Origin: an uncultured Saprospiraceae bacterium
GTDB lineage: Bacteria; Bacteroidota; Bacteroidia; Chitinophagales; Saprospiraceae
DNA: 64,000 nt
Assembly (NCBI GenBank): GCA_937926205.1
Contig: CALEYL010000017.1
Coordinates: 1 to 64,000 of the forward strand
Reading direction: 5' to 3'
Part shown: positions 43,242 through 49,893 of the stretch, piece after piece
Numbering within the stretch: position 1 is the first letter of the stretch
How the letters are laid out: every line of letters begins with the position of its first letter
Position numbers and translations under genes: made by a program
The notes under the pieces: generated by a model
Told to the model about the DNA's origin: nothing
Databases searched by the model: none
Seen by the model: the letters and a program-made list of their open reading frames with translations, nothing else

Positions 43242-43445
43242 ATGAATGAATATCGCTTAGACAGAACCGTTTTTAAAGTCCAAACTTTTGAAGCCGCCAG
43301 ACAAAACAGAAGCTACTGGATGACAAAGTCACCACGTGAACGTTTGGAAGCTGCCTGGTATTTAATTTGTTCCGCTTACAATATTGAGCATACCGCTATG
43401 CATCAGCTTGACAGGAGTGCCTTTTCCATGAGAAAACACGGCTAA
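43242..43445 (+). CDS. 67-residue partner of the nucleotidyltransferase
   Basis: This small protein starts at 43242 (MNEYRLDRTVFKVQTFEAAR) and contains YWMTKSPRERLEAAWYLICSAYNI. Such proteins are commonly found upstream of single-domain nucleotidyltransferases in Bacteroidota (family knowledge, not verified here). Its TAA overlaps the next ATG (TAATG at 43443), so the two are coupled. The function is unknown; an antitoxin-like or substrate-binding partner is possible. Confidence 0.75.
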   Translation: MNEYRLDRTVFKVQTFEAARQNRSYWMTKSPRERLEAAWYLICSAYNIEHTAMHQLDRSAFSMRKHG

Positions 43446-43909
43446 TGCAACAAAATATATTTAACCAGGATTTTCAGGACTTCATCAAAGCCTTAAATGA
43501 ATATCAGGTTGCTTATATTCTCGTAGGCGGATACTCCGTCATTCTACATGGCTACTCCAGAACAACCGGCGATATGGATATTTGGGTGAAACCAAGTTTT
43601 GAAAATTATCAACTGCTCGCTCAGGCATTCAATCATTTTGGATTGCCAGTTTTTGATATGACAGTTGATAAATTTCTGTCCGAAGAAAAATATGACGTAT
43701 TCACTTTTGGAAGACCACCTGTTTGTATCGAAATACTTACCCGGGTAAAAGGGTTGGATTTTGACAACGCGTTTGTGAAATCTGAATGGTTTGAGTTCGA
43801 AGATGATCTTAAGGTAAGAGCTTTAAGGCTTTCAGACTTAATTCTTGCTAAAACAGCATCAGCGCGTCCCAGAGATTTGGATGATATTGAAAATCTAAAA
43901 GGCAAATAA
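43445..43909 (+). CDS. Minimal nucleotidyltransferase
   Basis: The 154-residue protein has the Pol-beta-type NTase motif: GGYSVILHGYSR with the catalytic DMD (about 43-45 in TTGDMDIWVKP) and a third acidic position in VCIEILTRV. There is no extra domain. The family (DUF6036-like) includes AbiEii- and MNT-type toxins and antitoxins that AMPylate or nucleotidylate targets. It is coupled to the 67-residue gene by a TAATG overlap. Toxin-antitoxin function is inferred from this layout only. Confidence 0.85.
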   Translation: MQQNIFNQDFQDFIKALNEYQVAYILVGGYSVILHGYSRTTGDMDIWVKPSFENYQLLAQAFNHFGLPVFDMTVDKFLSEEKYDVFTFGRPPVCIEILTRVKGLDFDNAFVKSEWFEFEDDLKVRALRLSDLILAKTASARPRDLDDIENLKGK

Positions 43910-43927
43910 GACTCCTTTTAGCCACTT

Positions 43928-45301
43928 TCAAAATGCCACCACAAAGCGCGCGCCCTTCCCTGGTTGCGAAGTGACATGAATATCGCCCCCGTGCATCTGA
44001 ATAATTTGCCTCGATATACTCAATCCAATACCTGCCCCGCCGCTTGAACCGGTGGTTTCAACTTTTGTGGTGAAAAACGGGATGAATATTTCCTCCATCA
44101 ATTCCGGAGAAATGCCGGGGCCGTTGTCTTCGACGGCAATAAAAGCCTGGTTTTTGCCGTCCAGCCCTGCCTCCAGTAAAATTTCCGGATTTGCGCCCTG
44201 TTCGGAATTAGATTGCATCGCTTCACAGGCATTCTTTACCAGATTCAGCAATACCATTTCCAACTGGGCAACATCAGCCCGGAGCATCAATTCTTCCGGC
44301 GCCACACTGACCCGGATCCGGACATCTGCGGCTGCCGGATGGGCTTCTGCCAGCTGAACAATTTGCTGCAACAAACGCTGTGCGGGAACATCACCCAGCC
44401 GGGGCGCCGGAATGGCTGTAAAACTGCGGTAGGCTTCTACAAAATCCATGAGCCCTTTGCTTCGGGCGCCAACTACTTCCAGCGCTTCTTCCAGATCGAG
44501 ACGGGCTTCGTTGGTCTTTTTGCTGTCGCCAGTAAGGTCGTGGCGAACAATTTCGGTCATGGTTTCCACCAGGGAAACAATGGGCGTAATGGAATTCATG
44601 ATTTCATGACGCAACACGCGCGCGAGGTTGCGCCAGGCGTCGAGTTCTTTGCGTTGCAGTTCGGGGTGAATGTTCTGCAGGGTAACCAGCCGGAGGTCCT
44701 GGCCACGCAGGTTCATGTGAACGCCCTGCACCGAAAGCTGCCTACCGGGTTCGGGCTGGTACAGGATTTTTCCTTTGCTGTTCAGTTCCTGAACAAATTT
44801 ATGGAGCGCCGCATGGTTTTCCGGAAAATCGTGGAGGTGGTGTAAACGGTAAATCCCAAGGAGTTGAAAAGCAGCCTGGTTGGATAACAGCACGTTGTTT
44901 TTCGCATCAAAAGCCAATAAACCAGTGCTAAGGTGTTGGATGACCGCATTGATAAACAACAGGTTGGCCTCTTTTTCAGAACGCGTTTGGCGAAAAGCCT
45001 CGAGTACTTCATTGAATTGGCGGTTCACGTCCTCAAACGTATCGCCTTTTTCTTTTGCCGCTGAAAAACGAATGGCAAAATCAGAATAACGGACACTTTC
45101 TAAAAACCGCGCCAACCGGCGATTGGTATCATTGACATAGCGAAACAGGCGCCAGGTTTGCACCAAAGCAAAAACGAAAGCCAGAAAAGCCAGCCAGTTT
45201 TTATGCCAAACCACGTTAGACCAGGCCGCCAGCCAAAATGCAAGGCCAATCGAACAAACGTAAATTGCCAGCCAGAATGCAAAGGTGCGGTGTAGGCGCA
45301 T
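43928..45301 (-). CDS. NtrY-like sensor histidine kinase
   Basis: The 457-residue protein has two membrane helices in residues 8-50, a linker (HAMP-like, 55-105) and a PAS-like domain at about 112-215 (LLFINAVIQHLSTGLLAFDA). The kinase core has His232 in VLRHEIMNSITPI, the N box LLNLVKNACEAM and GGAGIGLSISRQI. It lies 75 bp after the sigma-54 activator gene, with a hairpin between. This kinase-activator pair is conserved in Bacteroidota next to exporter operons (family knowledge). Confidence 0.95.
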   Translation of the reverse strand: MRLHRTFAFWLAIYVCSIGLAFWLAAWSNVVWHKNWLAFLAFVFALVQTWRLFRYVNDTNRRLARFLESVRYSDFAIRFSAAKEKGDTFEDVNRQFNEVLEAFRQTRSEKEANLLFINAVIQHLSTGLLAFDAKNNVLLSNQAAFQLLGIYRLHHLHDFPENHAALHKFVQELNSKGKILYQPEPGRQLSVQGVHMNLRGQDLRLVTLQNIHPELQRKELDAWRNLARVLRHEIMNSITPIVSLVETMTEIVRHDLTGDSKKTNEARLDLEEALEVVGARSKGLMDFVEAYRSFTAIPAPRLGDVPAQRLLQQIVQLAEAHPAAADVRIRVSVAPEELMLRADVAQLEMVLLNLVKNACEAMQSNSEQGANPEILLEAGLDGKNQAFIAVEDNGPGISPELMEEIFIPFFTTKVETTGSSGGAGIGLSISRQIIQMHGGDIHVTSQPGKGARFVVAF

Positions 45302-45324
45302 TTTTAATTAGGTAGAAAGATGAT

Positions 45325-45371
45325 GGTAGAGGGTAGAGAGTAGAGCGATAGGATACTTTCTACCCTCTACC
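45325..45371. repeat. Palindrome of GGTAGA words
   Basis: GGTAGAGGGTAGA (45325-45337) pairs exactly with TCTACCCTCTACC (45359-45371). Further GGTAGA-like words flank it at 45311 and around 45341. It sits in the 75-bp gap between the activator and kinase genes, where it could attenuate kinase expression. Confidence 0.8.
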
Positions 45372-45376
45372 TTCTA

Positions 45377-46759
45377 CTACAAATTATACTTTTCAAGTCT
45401 TCGATACAACGAAGCCCTGGTCAAACCCAGTTCCTGCGCCGCTTCTGTTATGTTGCCGTGGTATTTGCTCAATGCCTTCACAATCAGCGATTTTTCCATG
45501 TCGTCTAAGTTCATGGTAGATAAAGTTTCTCCGAGGCCCTGTTCCGACTGACGGAAGAAAAAGTCTTCCGGTTGCAGCTGATCGCTTTGCGCCATGATGA
45601 CGGCTCTTTCAACGGCGTGCTGTAATTCCCGGACATTGCCCGGCCAGGCGTAGCGCTGCATCTCGCGTAGCAGGGCGGGGCTGAAGCCGCTGACGTTGCG
45701 CTTGTATTTGGGGGCAAACTGCTGCAAAAAGTGCTCGGCCAGCAAAGGTATGTCTTCCGGGCGCTCGCGCAGGGGCGGCAACTGGATTTCGATGGTGTTG
45801 ATGCGGTACAGCAAATCTTGCCGAAAACTTCGGTTTTTGACGGCCTCGTACAGGTTTTGATTGGTTGCTGCAATGACGCGCACATTGATGGGGCGGGATC
45901 GGTTGGACCCTACCCGGGTGATCGTCCGGTTTTGCATGACAGTCAGCAGTTTAGCCTGAAGCCCTAAAGGCAAATTCCCGATTTCATCCAAAAAAATGGT
46001 GCCGCTGTCGGCTGCTTCAAAACGCCCGGCTCTGTCTTCCCGGGCATCGGTAAAGGCGCCTTTGACGTGGCCGAAAAGTTCGCTTTCAAAAAGCGTTTCA
46101 GTGAGTGCGCCGAGGTCCACTTTCACAAAGTTTTGATCTGACCGCTGCGATTGTGCATGAATTGCCTGTGCAATGAGGTCTTTTCCCGTTCCGTTTTCGC
46201 CCAGAAGGAGCACATTGGCGTCGGTGCCTGCTACTTTGCGAATGGTCTCAAACACCTGCTCCATGGCAGCGCTCTTCCCGACAATAATCTCCGGCAGATC
46301 GCGCACTTCAGCCAGGTTGCGGCCTGTTTGCTGTGATTTAAGATTGGAGGCTTCGTCCTGGCTATTTTTAAGGCGCAGCGAGGCATTCAGGGTAGCCAGC
46401 AATTTTTCGTTGTCCCAGGGTTTCAGGACAAAATCTGTCGCTCCGTTTTTAATAGCCCGCACCGCCAACTCGATGTCGCCGTAGGCCGTAATCAGCACCA
46501 CAACAGAGGAAGGGTCAATTTCAAGGATTTTTTCCAACCATTGAAAGCCTTCGCTGCCGGTGTTTTTGGTGCTTCGGCTAAAATTCATGTCCAGCAGAAT
46601 AATATCGTAGGACTTACTCCCCATAAGCTCAGGAATCTCGTTGGGATCACGGGTAGTATCTACTTCTGCGAAATGTCTTTTCAAAAGGAGTTTGCCGGCA
46701 CTGAGTACGCCGGGGTGATCGTCCACTATTAAAATGTTGGCTTCGTTCATGCGCTTCAT
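45377..46759 (-). CDS. Sigma-54-dependent NtrC-family activator
   Basis: The protein has 460 residues (or 457 if it starts at the fourth codon). The receiver domain has Asp57 in IILLDMNFSR. The AAA+ domain has Walker A GENGTGKD, the sigma-54-contacting GAFTDA loop (HVKGAFTDAREDR) and Walker B SGTIFLDEIG. The Fis-type helix-turn-helix is at the C-terminus (NITEAAQELGLTRASLYRRL). Family knowledge: it activates sigma-54 promoters from enhancer sites. The divergent adaptor gene and the palindromes at 46830-46867 suggest it controls the exporter operon. Confidence 0.96.
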   Translation of the reverse strand: MKRMNEANILIVDDHPGVLSAGKLLLKRHFAEVDTTRDPNEIPELMGSKSYDIILLDMNFSRSTKNTGSEGFQWLEKILEIDPSSVVVLITAYGDIELAVRAIKNGATDFVLKPWDNEKLLATLNASLRLKNSQDEASNLKSQQTGRNLAEVRDLPEIIVGKSAAMEQVFETIRKVAGTDANVLLLGENGTGKDLIAQAIHAQSQRSDQNFVKVDLGALTETLFESELFGHVKGAFTDAREDRAGRFEAADSGTIFLDEIGNLPLGLQAKLLTVMQNRTITRVGSNRSRPINVRVIAATNQNLYEAVKNRSFRQDLLYRINTIEIQLPPLRERPEDIPLLAEHFLQQFAPKYKRNVSGFSPALLREMQRYAWPGNVRELQHAVERAVIMAQSDQLQPEDFFFRQSEQGLGETLSTMNLDDMEKSLIVKALSKYHGNITEAAQELGLTRASLYRRLEKYNL

Positions 46760-46829
46760 AGTTTATCCTACCCGCAAAGACAATGCCTGTTTCTAATTCT
46801 ATGCAAATGAACGGATTTTTTTTGGGAGT

Positions 46830-46867
46830 GTGTTCGTTTTCGGACACCTGTGTACGATTGCGAACGG
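46830..46867. promoter_or_regulatory. Two tandem palindromic sites, candidate activator-binding region
   Basis: GTGTTCG-TTTT-CGGACAC (46830-46847) and GTGTACG-ATTG-CGAACGG (46850-46867) share the form GTGTnCG-N4-CGnAC. They start exactly 20 bp apart, about two helical turns. They lie between the activator and adaptor genes, 54-91 bp upstream of a TGGCAC box. The arrangement fits an NtrC-type enhancer. Confidence 0.6.
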
Positions 46868-46920
46868 AAATTTTCGTTACATCTAACTATAATTGACTAA
46901 CTTTCAATAACTTAAAAAAC

Positions 46921-46936
46921 TGGCACTGATTTTAGA
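46921..46936 (+). promoter_or_regulatory. Possible sigma-54 promoter
   Basis: TGGCAC (46921-46926) matches the -24 element. Five bases later TTAGA stands where TTGCA would be expected, so the -12 element is weak. A second TGGCAC at 46966 lacks a -12 match. Placement 96 bp upstream of the adaptor start is reasonable. Confidence 0.4.
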
Positions 46937-47016
46937 GTTAGTAGTTCAACAAGCGCCAGTGTATTTGGCACCGTACCATTCAAAACCATAAACATTCGCC
47001 AGGCGGCGTCAGCAAT

Positions 47017-48264
47017 ATGGATCGAGCAATAAAAAAGAAAAAGTGGACCCCCACACGCATTGCAATTGGAATAGCCATCGCAGCATTTGCTGTTTTTTCC
47101 ATTTATACCCTTGGATTTTCGGGCCGGCAAAGTGCCTTGAATGTCAATAAAGACAAAATCACCATCGGAGAAGTGCAAAAAGGCGTATTCGATGAATTCA
47201 TCGTTGTAACAGGCGTGGTCCAGCCGCTGCGTACCTACCAACTCGATGCCATTGAGGGTGGGTATGTTTCTCAAAAATTACTGGATGGCGGCGCTACGGT
47301 AAAACCGGGTGATCTGATTCTGAAATTGGAAAACCAACGCCTGGTGATGGAGTTTGTAAACCGCGAAACCGAAATGTACCGATTGATCAACGAGCTCGAA
47401 AACACCCGACTGTCTCTTCGCCAGAACAAATTCACCCTTCAGCGCACTTTATCTGAGTTGGACTATCAAATAGAACAGGCCAAGGACACCTATGAGCGCA
47501 ATGCCAAATTAGTAGCCGATAAAGTCATCAGCCAGCAGGAGTACCTGACTTCAAAAATCACTTACGACCGACTGGTCAAACAGCGGGAAATTGAAATTGA
47601 AAATCAAAAATTCCAGCAGGAAAACAGCATCGTGCAAATCCGGCAATTGGAAGGAACTTTAGCCCGGACACGGAAAAACCTCGATATGATGAGAGACAAT
47701 CTGGACAACCTATCTCTGAAAGCGCCGGTTGGCGGCTTGTTGTCGAGGGTAGATGTTGAGGTCGGACAAAGCATCGCAGCCGGCCAGAACATTGGTCAGA
47801 TTGACGACCTCAGCGGTTTCAAAATGCGCATTGATGTAGATGAGCATTATCTTTCCAGGGTATTTCCCGGCCTGGATGGCAACTTCGATTTCAGTGGAAA
47901 AACACACCAGCTCCTCGTTTCCAAAGCTTATCCTGAAGTGCGCAACGGCCGCTTCGAAGTAGACATGACTTTCCCGAAATCGGTGCCGGAAGGCATTCGC
48001 AGAGGACAATCGGTGCCGGTACGCCTTCAATTGGGGCAACCTACCGAAGCGATGCTGCTGCCGGTTGGCGGTTTCTTCAGCGACACGGGCGGCAACTGGG
48101 TCTACGTACTGAACGAGGCAGGCAACAAAGCAGAAAAACGCAACATCTCGCTGGGCCGAAAAAACCCACAGTTTTTTGAAGTACTTAGCGGTCTGAGTGC
48201 CGGCGAGCAGGTGATTACCAGTTCGTATGAAAATTTCGGAGATAAAGACGTTCTCATTTTTTAA
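47017..48264 (+). CDS. MacA/HlyD-family periplasmic adaptor
   Basis: The 415-residue protein has one N-terminal membrane helix (IAIGIAIAAFAVFSIYTLGF, 13-33). It has a split lipoyl domain (VVQPLRTYQLDAIEGGYVSQ; LKAPVGGLLSRVDVEVGQSI), a long coiled-coil hairpin (about 105-215), then the beta-barrel and membrane-proximal domains (GRKNPQFFEVLSGLSAGEQVI). It bridges an ABC exporter in the inner membrane to outer-membrane steps. It is the first gene of the exporter set, under the likely sigma-54 promoter. Confidence 0.93.
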   Translation: MDRAIKKKKWTPTRIAIGIAIAAFAVFSIYTLGFSGRQSALNVNKDKITIGEVQKGVFDEFIVVTGVVQPLRTYQLDAIEGGYVSQKLLDGGATVKPGDLILKLENQRLVMEFVNRETEMYRLINELENTRLSLRQNKFTLQRTLSELDYQIEQAKDTYERNAKLVADKVISQQEYLTSKITYDRLVKQREIEIENQKFQQENSIVQIRQLEGTLARTRKNLDMMRDNLDNLSLKAPVGGLLSRVDVEVGQSIAAGQNIGQIDDLSGFKMRIDVDEHYLSRVFPGLDGNFDFSGKTHQLLVSKAYPEVRNGRFEVDMTFPKSVPEGIRRGQSVPVRLQLGQPTEAMLLPVGGFFSDTGGNWVYVLNEAGNKAEKRNISLGRKNPQFFEVLSGLSAGEQVITSSYENFGDKDVLIF

Positions 48265-48321
48265 TAAACCCGGCTGGATAAAGGAATCCTCCTGCACCAA
48301 TCATTAAAACGAACAATTGAC

Positions 48322-48999
48322 ATGATAAAGACTTCAAACCTGCAAAAGATTTTCACCACCGACGAGGTGGAAACGACAGCGCTGAACGGCATCAATATGG
48401 AAATTCAGCCAGGTGAATTTGTAGCCATCATGGGCCCTTCCGGTTGTGGAAAGTCTACCCTGCTGAACATTCTCGGTCTGCTCGACAACCCTTCCGAAGG
48501 CGAATACCATTTCTTCGGATCAGAAGTTGCCAGCATGACGGAACGCAGCCGTGCCAATCTTCGGAAAGGCAATATTGGTTTTGTGTTCCAATCTTTCAAT
48601 CTGATTGATGAACTAACGGTATTTGAAAACGTCGAGCTACCGCTGCTTTATCTGAAGGTTCCGCCTGCAGAACGCACCAAGCGCGTGGAAGCCGCACTGG
48701 AGCGCATGAACATCATGCACCGCCGCAAGCACTTTCCACAGCAACTTTCCGGTGGTCAGCAGCAGCGTGTGGCCATTGCCCGTGCTGTTGTAGCCAACCC
48801 CAAAGTAATTCTGGCGGATGAGCCTACAGGTAACCTCGACTCTACCAACGGTTTGGAAGTTATGAACCTGCTCACTCAGTTGAACCAGGCGGGCACAACC
48901 ATCATCATGGTAACGCACTCGCCTCACGACGCCGGCTTTGCACACCGCACCGTTAACTTGTTTGACGGACGAGTAGTCACGGAAAACTTCCACGTGTAA
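48322..48999 (+). CDS. ABC transporter ATPase 1, MacB/LolD type
   Basis: The 225-residue ATPase has Walker A GPSGCGKST, Q loop (FVFQSFNLIDELTV), signature LSGGQQQRVAIARA, Walker B VILADEPTGN, D loop NLDS and H loop VTHSPH. All catalytic residues are standard. It belongs to the MacB/LolD/FtsE group, which powers FtsX-type permeases without transporting through the membrane itself. It follows the adaptor gene by 57 bp. Confidence 0.95.
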   Translation: MIKTSNLQKIFTTDEVETTALNGINMEIQPGEFVAIMGPSGCGKSTLLNILGLLDNPSEGEYHFFGSEVASMTERSRANLRKGNIGFVFQSFNLIDELTVFENVELPLLYLKVPPAERTKRVEAALERMNIMHRRKHFPQQLSGGQQQRVAIARAVVANPKVILADEPTGNLDSTNGLEVMNLLTQLNQAGTTIIMVTHSPHDAGFAHRTVNLFDGRVVTENFHV

Positions 49000-49006
49000 G
49001 CATAAA

Positions 49007-49130
49007 AATCACCCGAAAATAATTAGCGCCAAACCCCGGGAAATCACCCGACTGTACAACTACAATCACCCGATAATACACGACGGCCCTTAAATGGCCA
49101 TTTGAATTCATTTTGTAAGAAATCACCCGA
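49007..49130. repeat. Four exact AATCACCCGA repeats
   Basis: AATCACCCGA occurs at 49007, 49042, 49064 and 49121, all on the plus strand. The start-to-start spacings are 35, 22 and 57 (the sum of the first two). They fill the gap between the two ATPase genes. No spacer conservation is visible. They could be binding sites for a regulator of the second half of the operon. Confidence 0.8.
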
Positions 49131-49136
49131 CAAACG

Positions 49137-49163
49137 GCCGCAGAAGGTAAAAACTTCTGCGGC
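49137..49163 (+). terminator. Strong hairpin before the second ATPase gene
   Basis: GCCGCAGAAG (49137-49146) pairs exactly with CTTCTGCGGC (49154-49163) around a 7-base loop, followed by TATTATTT. It ends 17 bp before the start codon at 49181. It could be a terminator or attenuator splitting the exporter genes into two units. Confidence 0.7.
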
Positions 49164-49180
49164 TATTATTTAGAAAAACC

Positions 49181-49861
49181 ATGGTCGAACTCAAAGATAT
49201 CGAACGCTATTACCAGAACGGAGCCAATCGTGCCTGGATTCTGCGAAACATCACTGCGCACATTGCCGAAGGGGAATTTGTCAGCATCATGGGCCCCAGC
49301 GGTTCCGGTAAAAGCACCCTGCTCAACATCCTTGGCATGCTGGATGAACCCACCGACGGGGAATACTGGTTTCTGGGAGAAGCGGTGCACAAATTCAACG
49401 AACGCCGTCGCACGGAACTCTACCAGCAATACATCGGGTTCGTTTTTCAGGCCTACCACCTCATAGACGACCTTACTGTTTACGAAAACCTGGAGACGCC
49501 GCTGCTTTACAAAAAGGTGCCTTCATCAGAACGCAAAAGCCGGATCGCCGACTTACTCGACCGCTTCAACATCGTTGCGAAAAAAGACCTTTTCCCTAAC
49601 CAACTCTCCGGTGGACAACAACAATTGGTGGGCGTAGCCAGGGCTTTAATCGGCAACCCGCGCCTGATTCTCGCAGACGAGCCTACGGGCAATCTGCAAA
49701 GTCCGCAGGCCAAAGAAATTATGGAAGTCTTCAAGCAACTCAATAAAGATGACGGGGTCACTATTATTCAGGTGACACATTCTGAAACCAATGCCCGCTA
49801 TGGCAACCGCATTTTGCATTTGATGGATGGCAATGTGGAAAGGGAGGAGATTGTTAAGTAA
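49181..49861 (+). CDS. ABC transporter ATPase 2, degenerate D loop
   Basis: The 226-residue ATPase has Walker A GPSGSGKST, signature LSGGQQQLVGVARA, Walker B LILADEPTGN and H loop VTHSET. The D loop reads NLQS instead of NLDS, and the Arg after the signature is Leu. It is related to the first ATPase but divergent. Together they may form a hetero-dimer with one weakened site. It is preceded by the repeat-hairpin region and followed 32 bp later by the permease. Confidence 0.93.
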   Translation: MVELKDIERYYQNGANRAWILRNITAHIAEGEFVSIMGPSGSGKSTLLNILGMLDEPTDGEYWFLGEAVHKFNERRRTELYQQYIGFVFQAYHLIDDLTVYENLETPLLYKKVPSSERKSRIADLLDRFNIVAKKDLFPNQLSGGQQQLVGVARALIGNPRLILADEPTGNLQSPQAKEIMEVFKQLNKDDGVTIIQVTHSETNARYGNRILHLMDGNVEREEIVK

Positions 49862-49893
49862 GCAATCATTAATCAGAAGAGAAATAACCAGCC

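Noticed and set aside
46966..46971. Second TGGCAC box as a sigma-54 promoter
   Set aside because: The expected -12 position reads CATTC, with no resemblance to TTGCA.
49007..49130. CRISPR-like array from the AATCACCCGA repeats
   Set aside because: Repeats are only 10 bp, spacing is irregular and no cas genes are near.
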